Shown piece by piece: positions 33,783-46,028 of a DNA stretch of 64,000 nucleotides. The notes under the pieces were generated by a model that did no database searches, was not told where the DNA came from, and saw only the letters and a list, made by a program, of their open reading frames with translations. Both the position numbers and the translations under genes were made by a program. How positions within the stretch are numbered: position 1 is the stretch's first letter; the number at the start of each line of letters is the position of its first letter. This DNA comes from Rana temporaria (lineage: Eukaryota > Chordata > Amphibia > Anura > Ranidae), in the NCBI RefSeq assembly GCF_905171775.1, contig NC_053490.1:521020022-521084021 (forward strand), written 5' to 3'.

Positions 33783-35035
33783 TTAACCACTTCCCGCCCG
33801 GCCTATTGCCGATTTACGTCCGGGAAGTGGTTATGAAATCCTGACAGGACGTTCGAGAACGTCCTGCAGGATTTCATGCCGCGCGCGCCCGTGGGGGCGT
33901 GCAGCAGGGCGATCGGTGATGCGTGGTGTCAGTCTGACACCCTGCATCTCCGATCTCGGTAAAGAGCCTCCGGCGGAGACTCTTTACCACGTGATCAGCC
34001 GTGTCCAATCACGACTGATCACGATGTAAACAGGAAGAGCAGTTGATGGCTCTTCCTCACTCGCGTCTGACAGACACGAGTAGAGGAGAGCCAATCGGCG
34101 GCTCTCCTGACAGGGGGGGTTCGCGATGATTGTTTATCAGCGCAGCCCCCCCTCGGATCGCCACACAGGACCACCAGGGATGCCCACCCTGGACCACCAG
34201 GGTGGGCAAAAAAAAAAAAAAAGCCAGTAAAAAAAAAAAAAAAAAAAGCATTAAAAAAAAGATGCCAGTGCCCACAAATGGGCACTGACTGGCAACCTGG
34301 CAAAATCAGTGCTGCCCCACAGTGTCCATCAGTGCCACCCCAGTGTCCATCAGTGCCACCCCACAGTGCCCATCCATGCCCAGTGCCCACCTATCAGTGC
34401 CCATCTGTGCCACCCATAAGTATCCATCAGTGCCACCCATAAGTGCAGCCTATGAGTGCCCAGTGCCACCCATGAGTGCCCATCAGTGCCGCCTATGTGT
34501 GCCCATCAGTGCCGCCTATGTGTGCCCATCAGTGCCGCCTATGTGTGCCCATCAGTGCCGCCTATGTGTGCCCATCAGTGCCGCCTATGTGTGCCCATCA
34601 GTGCCGCCTATGTGTGCCCATCAGTGTCACATACCAGCGCCGCCAATCAGTGCCACCTCATCTGTGCCCGTCAGTACTACCTCAATGATGTCCATCAGTG
34701 CCATCTTATCGGTGCCCATTAGTGCCGCCATATCAGTGCCCGTAATTGAAAGAGAAAGTTTATTTACAAAAAAATTAACAGAAAAAAATAAAAACTTAAT
34801 TTTTTTTCCAAATTTTCAGTCTTTTTTTAGTTGTTGCGCAACAAAAAAAAAAAATCGCAGAGGTGATCAAATACCACCAAAAGAAAGCTCTATTTGTGGG
34901 GAAAAAAGGACGCCAACTTTGTTTGGGTACAGTGTAGCATGACCGCGCAATTGCCATTCAAAGTGCGACAGTGCTGAAAGCTGAAAATTGGCTTGGGCGG
35001 GAAGCTGCGTAAGTGCCCGGTATGGAAGTGATTAA
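33783..35035. mobile_element. TTAA-type MITE (TTAACCACTTCCCGCCC) with 23-bp tandem
   Basis: TTAA lies at 33783-33786 and 35032-35035. An inner inverted copy of the left end (CCGGGAAGTGGTTA) occurs at 33821-33834. About seven copies of the 23-mer CAGTGCCGCCTATGTGTGCC plus CAT lie at 34485-34625. The right part carries the GATCAAATACCACCAAAAGA block common to several TTAA elements here. Confidence 0.75.
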
Positions 35036-35813
35036 ACAATGGAAAAACCTTCAGATAAACAGAAATAAATTCCGCCAGGAAACTCTTGTCAGGTGGAAAT
35101 TCGAGGCGACAAGCAGACGGAACATCCGCATAAGAAATCATTTCAAGAGGAAATTATTTTTCAATATGTACAAATTAAACTTAGAATTCTGCAACATCTC
35201 AGTACGGATCCGCTCCGTGTGAAAGAGCCCTAAGGGTTGACAAATTTAAAAATACCTGCAATGCCGAAAGTTTGACATTAAAGTGGCCAGCTTGGAGGGG
35301 GAGTCAGCAGCTGCAAAAACTGAAACTGCTAACTTTTAAGAAATACATGCTTACTAGATGTTGTGGTGTTAATTAAAATAAGTTTCTCATAATCAGCTAA
35401 CCTCACATTAGAAATCGCTTGCACTTCAAAAGTGCTGGCAGGAAACACGCTGATGGGGATCAGCAAAATAAGTGTGACGATTCTTCATTATGGTGCTGTG
35501 CCTTCAATTTCTAATCAGCAGATGGGTGGGGGGGTGTACCTGATCGAGCCATGTTGCGGCAGCGATGCTGCTATGCGATTTGGCAAGGGGTTCTGGATTA
35601 CAACACTGGCTGAAGAGAATAATTATTATTTGGCAAGGAAATCACTAGATTTGCATTACCCACTTACCTTTAGCCCTGTAAAGTCATTTCCTCAAGTCCT
35701 TTAGTTGCTCTTAAAAGAAGAACAATTGTTCTACAAGGTTATTCCGCTTGTACAACGTGTAAAAATGGGCCTATAGAATACATCAAAAAAGGTCAGAAAT
35801 CTTTTTCACATTA
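35036..35813. other. Unassigned stretch
   Basis: Mixed-composition DNA. Short open frames on either strand show no domain, and no repeat boundary was identified. Confidence 0.35.
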
Positions 35814-35815
35814 AT

Positions 35816-36010
35816 GCCGCGTACACACGATCGGACATTCCGTCAACAAAACCGTGGATTTTTTTTCAGACGGAATGTTGGCTCAAACTTGTCTTGCATA
35901 CACACGGTCACACAAATGTGGTCGGAAATTCCGAAACGTCAAGAACGCGGTAATGTACAACACTGCGACGAGCCGAGAAAAATGAAGTTCAATCATTCTG
36001 AGCATGTGTC
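35816..36010. mobile_element. Partial Harbinger-like MITE
   Basis: It starts TGCCGCGTACACACGATCGG, preceded by TTAA. The right TIR was not found before the (AT)n tract. Confidence 0.6.
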
Positions 36011-36083
36011 GAATTGATTCCGAGTGAAAGTAGTTGGATGGATCCGCACAACAGAACCAGGAATATATATATGTGTGTATGTA

Positions 36084-36258
<175 letters not shown>

Positions 36259-36378
36259 TGTAAATAAGTTAAAGGAACATTTTTAGGTGGCTGCCTCTAC
36301 ATGTTTATCCCACCTAGGTGGGATAATAGATGGAATTGAAAAATCTAGTAGAGTTGGCGCCAGCCTAATAAATTCTAA

Positions 36379-36815
36379 TGCCCCGTACACACCATCACTT
36401 TATGTGATGAAAAAAAACGACACTTTCTGTGAAGTAAAAAATGACGTTTTTGAAACTTCAATTTTCAAAGACGAAGTTGCCTACACACCATCGTTTTTCT
36501 CACAATGTTCTAGCAAAGCGAGGTTACGTTCCACCACGTTTTTCCATTGAAGCTCGCTTCATAAGTAGCTTCTGGGCATGCGCGGATGAAAAAACGTCGT
36601 TTTAAACAACATTTTTGCTACACACGGTCAATTTCTGTGAAGTAAAAGTTGACGTTTTGAAAAACGACACATAAAATTGAAGCATGCTTCAATTTTTTTT
36701 GGTAGTTTTTTAGAAGACATAAAACGACGTTTTCCCCCACACATGGTCAATTAAAGTGACGTTTTTAAAAACGTCATTTTTTTTCATCACATAAAACGAC
36801 CGTGTGTTTGCGGCA
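36379..36815. mobile_element. Harbinger-like MITE variant
   Basis: The ends TGCCCCGTACACACCATC and CGTGTGTTTGCGGCA are inverted, with TAA (36376-36378) and TTA (36816-36818) at the borders. The internal GAAGTAAAAxxTGACGTTTT is present twice. Confidence 0.7.
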
Positions 36816-36996
36816 TTATAGTGTGAGTGTGCTTTCCAAATACATGCTCTAAAATGACCATAAATATGGAAAAATGTATAAATATAAAATAGCAATAGGA
36901 ATAAAAAGTAATGAGAGATTAAATAAAAATAAATACAAAAAAGTGCACGTGAATTGTGCTATAAATAAAAACAGTCCATGTGCAACTGTGTACTCT

Positions 36997-37970
36997 TTAA
37001 CCACTTAAGGACCGCCTCCTGCACATATACGTCGGCAGAATGGCACGGCTGGGCACATGCACGTACGTCCTGTACTAGTACCCAGCCGTGGGGCGCTCCT
37101 GCGACCCGGTCCGAAGCTCCGTGAACGGGATCGCGGGACCCGATCGCCGCTGGAGTGCGGCGATCGGTCCCCGGAGCTGAAGAACGGGAAGAGCCGTGTG
37201 TAAACACGGCTTCCCCGTTCTTCACTGTGGCGGCTGCATCGATCGTGTGATCCCTTTTATAGGGAGACACGATCGATGACGTCAGACCTACAGCCACACC
37301 CCCCTACAGTTGTAAACACACACTAGGTGAAACGAAACTCCTTCAGCGCCCCCTGTGGTTAACTCCCAAACTGCAACTGTCATTTTCACAATAAACAATG
37401 CAATTTAAATGCATTTTTTGCTGTGAAAATGACAATGGTCCCAAAAATGTGTCAAAATTGTCCGAAGTGTCCGCCATAATGTCGCAGTCACGAAAAAAAT
37501 CGCTGATCGCCGCCATAAGTAGTAAAAAAAAAAAAAATAATTATAAAAATGCAATAAAACTATCCCCTATTTTGTAAACGCTATAAATTTTGCGCAAACC
37601 AACCGATAAACGCTTATTGCGATTTTTTTTTACCAAAAATAGGTAGAAGAATACGTATCGGCCTAAACTGAGGAAAAAAAACGTTTTTTTATATATTTTT
37701 GGGGGATATTTATTATAGCAAAAAGTAAAAAATATTGCATTTTTTTCAAAATTGTCGCTCTATTTTTGTTTCTAGCGCAAAAAATAAAACCGCAGAGGTG
37801 ATCAAATACCACCAAAAGAAAGCTCTATTTGTGGGAAAAAAAGGACGCCAATTTTGTTTGAGAGCCACTTCGCACGACCGCGCAATTGTCTGTTAAAGCG
37901 ACGCAGTGCCCAATTGCAAAAAACCCTTGGGTCATTTAGCAGCATATTGGTCCGGTCCTTAAGTGGTTAA
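36997..37970 (+). mobile_element. Complete TTAA-type MITE, reference copy of the TTAACCACTTAAGGACC family
   Basis: TTAA lies at 36997-37000 and 37967-37970, with inverted TIR TTAACCACTTAAGGACC. It is 974 bp. In order: a GC-rich 5' third with an inverted repeat around GAACGGGAAGAG/CTTCCCCGTTC, CATTTTCACAATAAAC, GTCCGCCATAATGTCGCAGT, CCTATTTTGTAAACGCTATA, GAATACGTATCGGCCTAAAC, and GATCAAATACCACCAAAAGA. It is the best template for recognising other copies in the window. Confidence 0.9.
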
Positions 37971-38590
37971 AGAAGTGCTGGAGTTTGCATAGTAAAAAGT
38001 GCTTTGTGCCAAATTCAAACGCTGTTGACGTGTTCCACACAGTGACCCCTCCTGCTGTGCTCCTATGTGGCCCGCACTCACCAGATCCTCCACCCCCTCT
38101 TGGGGTGGAGCACTTTCACAGTGTATGACCGGTTTCGTCATCCGACGTCATCTGGAGCGCTCCAGATGACGAAACCGGTCGAGCACCGGTGCGATACGAA
38201 TTCAGTCATACAGTTTGTATGGCGGACATCGCATTTTTGCGCCAAAATGATGCAGGGCCCTTTTTGTGGTCCGCACTGGAATCGGATCGCTTGGGTGTTC
38301 ACATCCAGGCGATCTGATTCTTGCACCATTTGACAGTTCGCACTGTGATAAGCGAACCGATCTGGCAGTGTCATTAACTTTCTATTGACACCTGCAAGTG
38401 GTTCGCATAGGGCAGTTTAAACTGTCTGCAGGTCCAATGCGATATGGGAACCAGGACTGGAATTGCACTGGTTCCTGCATTGCACTAGTGTGAATGAATC
38501 GTGTGTCAATAAACAAAAGCATGCCGTAGTTGTGTCGTTTACCTTTAAACTTTTGTACACAGAATTGTATTGCCAAGGTAAATTAATGCA
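37971..38590. other. Unassigned stretch with a strong palindrome at 38128-38181
   Basis: GTCATCTGGAGC/GCTCCAGATGAC is a perfect 24-bp palindrome flanked by ACCGGTTTCGTCAT and ATGACGAAACCGGT. The hairpin plus GACGAAACC wording resembles Penelope-like 3' regions. No gene was seen. Confidence 0.4.
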
Positions 38591-40945
38591 AATCACCCCA
38601 ATTCCTGCACCTTCACCCCTCAGATCAGTCCCAATTCCTGTATCTTCACCCCTCAGTTTACCCCAATTCCTGCACCTTCACACCTCAGATCAACCCCAAT
38701 TCCTGCACCTTCACCCCCAGATCAGTCCCAATTCCTGTACCTTCGCCCCTCAGATCTGCCCAATTCCTGCACCTTCACACCTCAGATCAACCCCAATTCC
38801 TACACCGTCACCCCCAGATCAGTCCCAATTCCTGTACCTTCGCCCCTCAGATCTGCCCAATTCCTGCACCTTCACACCTCAGATCAACCCCAATTCCTAC
38901 ACCGTCACCCCTCAGATCAGTCCCAATTCCTGTATCTTCACCCCTCAGATCACCCCAATTCCTACACCTTCACCCCCAGATCAGTCCCAATTCCTGTATC
39001 TTCACCCCTCAGATCACCCCAATTCCTGCACCTTCACACCTCAGATCTTCCAAATTCCTGCACCTTCACACCCCAATTCCTGCACCTTCACACCCCAGAT
39101 CACCCCAATTCCTGCACCTTCACACCCAAGATCACCCCAATTCCTGAACCTTCACACCCAAGATGACCCCAATTCCTGAACCTTCACACCCCAGGTCACC
39201 CCAATTCCTGAACCTTCACACCCCAGGTCACCCCAATTCCTGAACCGTCACACCTCAGATCAGCCCCCAATTCCTGAACATTCACACCCCAGATCACCCC
39301 AATTCCTGCACCTTCACACCCCAGATCACCCCAATTCCTGCACCTTCACATCTCAGATCACCCCAATTTCTGCACCTTCACACCCCAGATCACCCCAATT
39401 CCTGTACCTTCACCCCTCAGATCAACCCCAATTCCTGCACCTTCACCCCTCAGATCACCCCAATTCCTGCACCTTCACCCCCCAGATCAGTCCTAATTCC
39501 TGCGCCTTCACACCCCAGATCACCCCAATTCCTGCATCTTCACACCTCAGATCAACCCCAATTCCTGCACCTTCACCCCTCAGATCAGTCCCAATTCCTG
39601 TATCTTCACCCCTCAGTTTACCCCAATTCCTGCACCTTCACACCTCAGATCAACCCCAATTCCTGCACCTTCACCCCCAGATCAGTCCCAATTCCTGTAC
39701 CTTCGCCCCTCAGATCTGCCCAATTCCTGCACCTTCACACCTCAGATCAACCCCAATTCCTACACCGTCACCCCCAGATCAGTCCCAATTCCTGTACCTT
39801 CGCCCCTCAGATCTGCCCAATTCCTGCACCTTCACACCTCAGATCAACCCCAATTCCTACACCGTCACCCCTCAGATCAGTCCCAATTCCTGTATCTTCA
39901 CCCCTCAGATCACCCCAATTCCTACACCTTCACCCCCAGATCAGTCCCAATTCCTGTATCTTCACCCCTCAGATCACCCCAATTCCTGCACCTTCACACC
40001 TCAGATCTTCCAAATTCCTGCACCTTCACACCCCAATTCCTGCACCTTCACACCCCAGATCACCCCAATTCCTGCACCTTCACACCCAAGATCACCCCAA
40101 TTCCTGAACCTTCACACCCAAGATGACCCCAATTCCTGAACCTTCACACCCCAGGTCACCCCAATTCCTGAACCTTCACACCCCAGGTCACCCCAATTCC
40201 TGAACCGTCACACCTCAGATCAGCCCCCAATTCCTGAACATTCACACCCCAGATCACCCCAATTCCTGCACCTTCACACCCCAGATCACCCCAATTCCTG
40301 CACCTTCACATCTCAGATCACCCCAATTTCTGCACCTTCACACCCCAGATCACCCCAATTCCTGTACCTTCACCCCTCAGATCAACCCCAATTCCTGCAC
40401 CTTCACCCCTCAGATCACCCCAATTCCTGCACCTTCACCCCCCAGATCAGTCCTAATTCCTGCGCCTTCACACCCCAGATCACCCCAATTCCTGCATCTT
40501 CACACCTCAGATCAACCCCAATTCCTACACCTTCACCCCTCAGATCAGTCCCAATTCCTGTATCTTCACCCCTCAGATTACCCCAATTCCTGCACCTTCA
40601 CACCTAAGATCACCCCAATTCCTGCACCTTCACACCTCAGATCACCCCAATTCCTGCACCTTCACATCTCAGATCACCCCAATTCCTGCACCTTCACACC
40701 CCAGATCACCCCAATTCCTGCACCTTCATACCCCAGATCACCCCAATTCCTGCACCTTCACACCTCAGATCAGCCCCAATTTCTGCACCTCCACACCTCA
40801 GATCACCCCAGTTCCTGCACCTTCGCACCTCAGATCACCCCCAATTCCTGCACTTTCAGACCTCAGATCACCCCCAATTCCTGCACTTTCAGACCTCAGA
40901 TCACCCCCCAATTCCTCCACCTTTACACCTCAGATCAACCTTGCA
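38591..40945. repeat. Minisatellite, 32-bp unit, with a 960-bp duplication
   Basis: The tandem unit is based on CCCCAATTCCTGCACCTTCA plus CACCTCAGATCA. Bases 38595-39566 reappear, identical by eye, at 39555-40526, an offset of exactly 960 (30 units of 32 bp). The array then continues with diverged units. A 238-codon open frame across it is a repeat artefact. Confidence 0.95.
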
Positions 40946-41151
40946 ATGCCTGCATCTTCAGACTTTAGTTGAGCCCCAATTCCTGCACATTCATACCTCT
41001 GATCAGACCAGATTCCTATATTTTCACACCTCAGATCACCCCCAGTTCCTGAACTCTCTAACCTCATATGAGCCCCAAATCCTGCATCTTCAGACCTCAA
41101 ACCAGCCTCAAAAACATGCATGTAATTTAGGCCCCAAATCAGCCACTTCAC

Positions 41152-41830
41152 GTGTTGTCTCCCTACGACAGGAAGAGTGTTACTTGCAGGATCACTAGAT
41201 TGAAACAAAAAAAAAAAACTGTCAATGCGAGTGGAGGCAAAGCGATACACAGCTCTTCCTGTTTACACCATGATCAGCTGTGATTGGACACAGCTGATGA
41301 CGTGGTAAAGAGCCTACGCCAGAGGCTCTTTACCTAGATTGTCGATGCAGTGTGTCAGACCGACACGCCGTGCCCCTGGGGGCGCTTGTTCGTAGCTTAT
41401 CCAGCTGGACGTTATAGGACGCCCAGTCAGGATAACTGAACCACTTCCCGGACGTTATTCTGGTTTAGACCGGGCAGAAAGTGGTTAAACACCAAAAGAA
41501 AGCTCTATTTGTGTGAATTTTTTTTTATAAAAATGTCATATGGGTACAGTGCTCCATGACCTCGCAATTGTCATTCAAAGTGTGACAGCTGAAAATTGGC
41601 CTGGGCAGGAAGGGGGGTAAAAATGCCCAGTAAGCAAGCGGTTAAACTGTTCTTGTGGGCACCAAAATTTGGAAGCAAACATTATTAAAAAAAGTGTATC
41701 CAAACACAAGGACAAAAAAAAAAAAAAAACATAACAGTCCTCACGTGGTGGATGCACTCTTTTTTTTTTAGGCTTTTGTTTCAATCTAGTCATCCTGCCA
41801 GTAACACTTCCTGTCGTAGGGTGACAACAC
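41152..41830. mobile_element. Element with ~58-bp inverted ends, enclosing rearranged TTAA MITE
   Basis: The left arm GTGTTGTCTCCCTACGACAG to GATTGAAACAAAA (41152-41213) is inverted on the right (41775-41830). Inside, an inverted 5' part of the 33783-35035 family (about 41240-41487) meets a direct 3' part (41484-41645) at a shared TTAA. Confidence 0.6.
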
Positions 41831-41848
41831 TCAATCATGTACTGTATT

Positions 41849-42667
41849 CAGGGCCACCATCAGGGGGGTACAGGCATTACTCCTGTAAGGGGCACGATGG
41901 TCCCCAGCTGGCCCCCCTCCTGTTTTTTTTTTTTTTTGTGCATTACATCTGTAAGGGGCCCGATAGTCCCCAGCAGGGCCGCCATCAGGGGGGTACAGGC
42001 ATTACACCTGTAAGGGGCCCGGCTGGCCCCCCTCCCATTTTTTTTTTACTTATTTATTTGCATCACACCTGTAAGGAGCCAGATGGTTCCCAGGGCCCCT
42101 TACAAGCCCGGCTGGCCCCCCTTCCCATATTTTTTTTTCTTTTTTTTAAATTTTTTTAATTCATTTTTAATTTAAATTTTTTTGCATTACACCTGTAAGG
42201 GGCCCAATGATCCCCCAAGGCCCCTTACAAGCTCGGCTGGCCCCCCTCCCTGTTTTTTTTTTTTTTATTTGATTTTTTTATTAATTTTTAATTTTTTTTT
42301 TTTTTGCATTACACCTGTAAGGGGCTCAATGATCCCCCAAGGCCCCTTACAGGCCCAGCTGGCCCCCCTCCCGTTTTTTTTTTGCATTACACCTGTAAGG
42401 GGCCCAATGATCCCCAATGCCCCTTAAAGGCCCGGTAGACCACCCTCCCGGGTTTTTTTTAAAATTATTTTTATTTGCATTACACTTGTAAGGGGCACGA
42501 TGGTCTCCCCCCCCCCCCCTTTATTATCTTGCGTCAGGAGAGAAGAGATTAATTACACTTGTTTCCCCCCCCCCCCCATCAGCACACAAACCCCCCCCCC
42601 CCCCCCCCCCCGGTTCTCTACTCCTAAAGCTGTGCAAGGGGCCCCAAAATTTGTGATGGCTGCCCTG
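41849..42667. mobile_element. hAT-type MITE with about eight internal repeats
   Basis: The ends CAGGGCCACCATCA and TGATGGCTGCCCTG are inverted. The flanks ACTGTATT (41841-41848) and CCTGTATT (42668-42675) match at 7 of 8. The phrase GCATTACACCTGTAAGGGGC recurs near 41874, 41940, 41998, 42060, 42184, 42306, 42384 and 42477, each followed by a GGCCCCCCTCCC-type block and a T run. Long C runs lie at 42508-42518 and 42566-42612. Confidence 0.75.
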
Positions 42668-42810
42668 CCTGTATTTATGGAGGAGCGTCACTATCACTTT
42701 AGTACAGGAACTACTACAGAACTACTCCCTCCTCATCTCCTTCCGGCACATTGTGGGCTTTGCTTGCACACGTCTCCCCACTTACACGATTCTAATAAAT
42801 AAAGAATTAC

Positions 42811-42959
42811 CTGAGACTCTGTAAAAATAAAGAGATCCCGATGATTTTCCAATTGGATTTGTGACCTCACAGATATAAAGTCCGTTTGGAAAGTTTTTAT
42901 TAGATAACGTTTTTTTATTTCCCAGCTCCAACGTTACACCGGAATCAAACGTATCCTTC
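42811..42959 (-). CDS. 3' half of a membrane-proximal Ig domain, nectin/PVR-like
   Basis: A 149-bp minus-strand exon. The acceptor is a T-rich tract ending TTTCAATGCAG and the donor is GTAATT. Its first base completes an Arg codon left over from the preceding half-Ig exon (phase 2), and it ends in phase 1. It reads KDTFDSGVTLELGNKK, then GLYICEVTNPIG, then SGSLYFYRVS: the D to G strands of a C2-type Ig domain with the second cysteine in a YxCxVTNPIG setting. That motif recurs in the third Ig domain of nectins and PVR, where the domain is split over two exons (established for that family, from memory). No stop or frameshift was seen. The gene symbol is left open. Confidence 0.75.
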
Positions 42960-43214
42960 CTGCATTGAAATCAAACAAACAACCAACATGAATGCACTTC
43001 AAGGAAACCGGATATGAATCAAATGCTGGAGGAAAATTACAGCAATACAAATTTATTATACATTTTCATTCTATGAAATTTCCAGCTAGAACGCAGACAC
43101 TGTCACTAAAACAAGTAAAAATGATACACACCTATATTCGCCGACCGGTAGCTGCCAATATTTCCTGCTAAACGCCAAACTGTCACCTGCGAAAAAAGAT
43201 GTGGCCTTGCTGGT

Positions 43215-44473
43215 CTTTATCAGTCCCTTGGGCCACTATTCCTCTCATTGACACCAATGATGGGACACTATTCCTTCCACTGACACCAATGATGGGACAC
43301 TATTCCTTCCACTGACACCAATGATGGGACACTATTCCTCCCACTGACACCAATGATAGGTCACTATTCCTCCCACTGACACCAACGATGGGTCACTATT
43401 CCTCCCACAGACACCAATGATGGGCCACTATCCTTCCCACAGACACCAATAATGGGCCACTATTCCTCCCACAGACACCAATGATAGGTCACTATTCCTC
43501 CCACTGACACCAATGATGGGTCACTATTCCTCCCACTGACACCAACGATGGGTCACTATTCCTCCCACAGACACCAATGATGGGCCACTATCCTTCCCAC
43601 AGACACCAATAATGGGCCACTATTCCTCCCACAGACACCAATGATGGGCCACTATCCTTCCCACAGACACCAATAATGGGCCACTATTCCTCCCACAGAC
43701 ACCAATGATGGGCCACTATTCCACCCACAGACACCAATGATGAGGCCACTATTCCTCCCACTGACACCAATGATAGGTCACGATTCCTCCCACTGACACC
43801 AATGATGGGTCACTATTCCTCCCACAGACACCAATGATGGGTCACTATTCCTCCCACTGACACCAATGATGGGTCACTATTCCTCCCACTGACACCAATG
43901 ATGGGTCACTATTCCTCCCACTGACACCAATGATGGGTCACTATTCCTCCCACTGACACCAATGATGGGTCACTATTCCTTCCACTAACACCAACGACGG
44001 GTCACTATTCCTCCCACTGACACCAATGATGGGCCACTATCCTTCCCACAGACACCAATGATGGGCCACTATCCTTTCCACAGACACCAATGATGGGCCA
44101 CTATTCCTCCCACAGACACCAATGATGGGCCACTATTCCTCCCACTGACACCAATGATAGGTCACTATTCCTTCTTCTTCCACTGACATCAATGATGGTG
44201 CACTATTCCTCTCACTGACACCAACAATTGGACACTATTCCCTCCACTGACACCAATGATGGGCCATTATTCCTTCACTGACATCAATCCATGGGGCACC
44301 ATTCCTTAGCCTACTAACCACAGGTACCGTGTAATTTTTACACCCACTGACCACCAAGGCATTTCAGTTCCACCAACATTGGAGCATTTTCTACTCCAAT
44401 TGGCCACAGTCCAGACCCCTTAAAGTCTGAAGGACAGTAAACTGACACTGTATAAAAAGTTTGGAGACCCTTG
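43215..44473 (-). repeat. 32-bp minisatellite expanded inside a hAT-type MITE
   Basis: About 33 units of GACACCAATGATGGGTCACT plus ATTCCTCCCACT run from 43215 to about 44290. The right flank (44330-44473) reads, on the minus strand, CAAGGGTCTCCAAACTTTTT and CCTTCAGACTTTA. These are the left end of the MITE family seen complete at 49012-49324 and 54954-55513, whose interior contains the same 32-bp unit. The left TIR was not found. Confidence 0.85.
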
Positions 44474-44881
44474 CCCTAGACCAGTGGTTCCAAACTTCAG
44501 CCCTCACGTGTCTCCAACAGGTCATGTTTTCAGGATCTTGTTGGTTCCAAATATTTAATGGTATTTGGTACCTTTCCCTGATCTGTCATTGCCCTGCCCC
44601 AGCTTCAATGGATAAACATGTCATATCAGCTCTGTGCAATTCCTCTGGAATGAATCACTTTTTCCCTCATTGAACAAGAATGTAGAATAATAAATTAATG
44701 TGTTAGCAGAATTTATAAGCCTAAGATAAGCAGCTTCCCCTGTGCCAGCTTTGCCCTATGTTCACCCTCCTGCATTTGCATTTACCAAAAAAAAAAAAAA
44801 AAAAAATAATGTCTTTTCTTTCAGCCCTGAAATATTTTTATTTTCTGCCTGTTTTACTTAGAAGAAAAATCTAAAAACGAA
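44474..44881. other. Unassigned, with one MITE arm
   Basis: TTCCAAACTTCAGCCCTCAC and ACAGGTCATG at 44488-44530 match the small MITE at 2465-2647. An A-run lies at 44788-44806. No gene was seen. Confidence 0.4.
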
Positions 44882-45597
44882 GGGCCAGATTCTCGTAGAT
44901 CGGCGTATCTTTGTTCCGGCGTAGCGTATCCTATTTACATTACGCCTCCGCAACTTAGACGGTGCAAGTGCTGTATTCTTAAAGCGCTTGCTCCGTAAGT
45001 TGCAGCGGCGTAGCGTAAATAGGCCGGCGTAAGCCCGCCTAATTCAAATGTGGAACAGGGGGGTGTGTTTTATGTAAATAACTTGTGACCCAACGTGATT
45101 GACGTTTTCCACGAACGGCGCATGCGCCGTCCGTGGAATATCCCAGTGTGCATTGCTCCAAAGCACGCCGCAAGGACGTATTGGTTTCGACGTGAACGTA
45201 AATGACGTCCAGCCCCATTCACGGACGACTTACGCAAACGACGTAAAATTTGCAAAATTCGACGCGGGAACGACGTCCATACTTAACATTGGTACGCCTC
45301 ATATAGCAGGGGTAACTTTACGCTGGGAAAAGCCTAACGTAAACGGCGTATCTGTACTGCGTCGGCCGGGCGTACGTTCGTGAATTCGCGTATCTAGCTG
45401 ATTTACATATTTTTAGCGGCCAGCGTAAATATGCAGTTAAGATCCGACGGCGTAAGAGACTTACGCCGGTCGGATCTAATAGAAATCTATGCGCAACCGA
45501 TTCTATGAATCAGGCACATAGATACGACGGCTCAGACTCAGAGATATGACGGCGTATCTGGAGATACGCCGTTGTATCTCCTTTGAGAATCTGGGCC
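44882..45597. mobile_element. MITE of the GGCCAGATTCA family
   Basis: The ends GGGCCAGATTCTCGTAGAT and ATCTCCTTTGAGAATCTGGGCC are largely inverted. The core is CpG-rich, containing GTGACCCAACGTGATTGACG and ATGACGTCCAGCCCCATTCA, shared with 53642-54262 and 56590-57313. Confidence 0.75.
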
Positions 45598-45675
45598 TTA
45601 GTCTGCCTTCTACATTTATTTCCCCCCCTCCAAACTTTCTAAACTCATTGAAGGCAAAAAAAAAAAGTTATTGTA

Positions 45676-46028
45676 GCCACATCAGCCCCGGACCATTTTG
45701 CTGGCCGAAGACCAGAGCATTTTTTGCGAATTGGGAACTGCAACGCTTTAACTGACAATTGCGCTCCCAAACAAAATTGAGGTAATTTTTTCCCCCACAA
45801 ATAGAGCTTTCTTTTGGTGGTATTTGATCACCTCTGCGGTTTTTATTTTTTGCGCTATAAAACAAAAAAATGTGTAAATTTTGCTGAGCAATATTTTTAA
45901 CTTTTTGCTATAAATATCCCCCAAAAATATATAAAAAAAAAATAATTTTTGCTCAGTTTAGGCCGATACGTATTCTTTCTTTACCAAAATCGCAATAAGC
46001 GTATATTGATTGGTTTGTGCAAAAGTTT
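45676..46028 (-). mobile_element. Truncated TTAACCACTTAAGGACC-family MITE
   Basis: Reverse-oriented 3' part of the family (compare 46726-47090). It is cut at about 46028 by the next MITE. Confidence 0.65.

Noticed and set aside
34322..34942. 206-codon open frame rich in CPSVPPMCAHQ repeats
   Set aside because: It is the translation of a 23-bp tandem repeat inside a TTAA MITE, with no start context or domain.
38463..39179. 238-codon open frame with repeated PNSCTFTPQI
   Set aside because: It is the translation of the 32-bp minisatellite; open frames are expected in such arrays.
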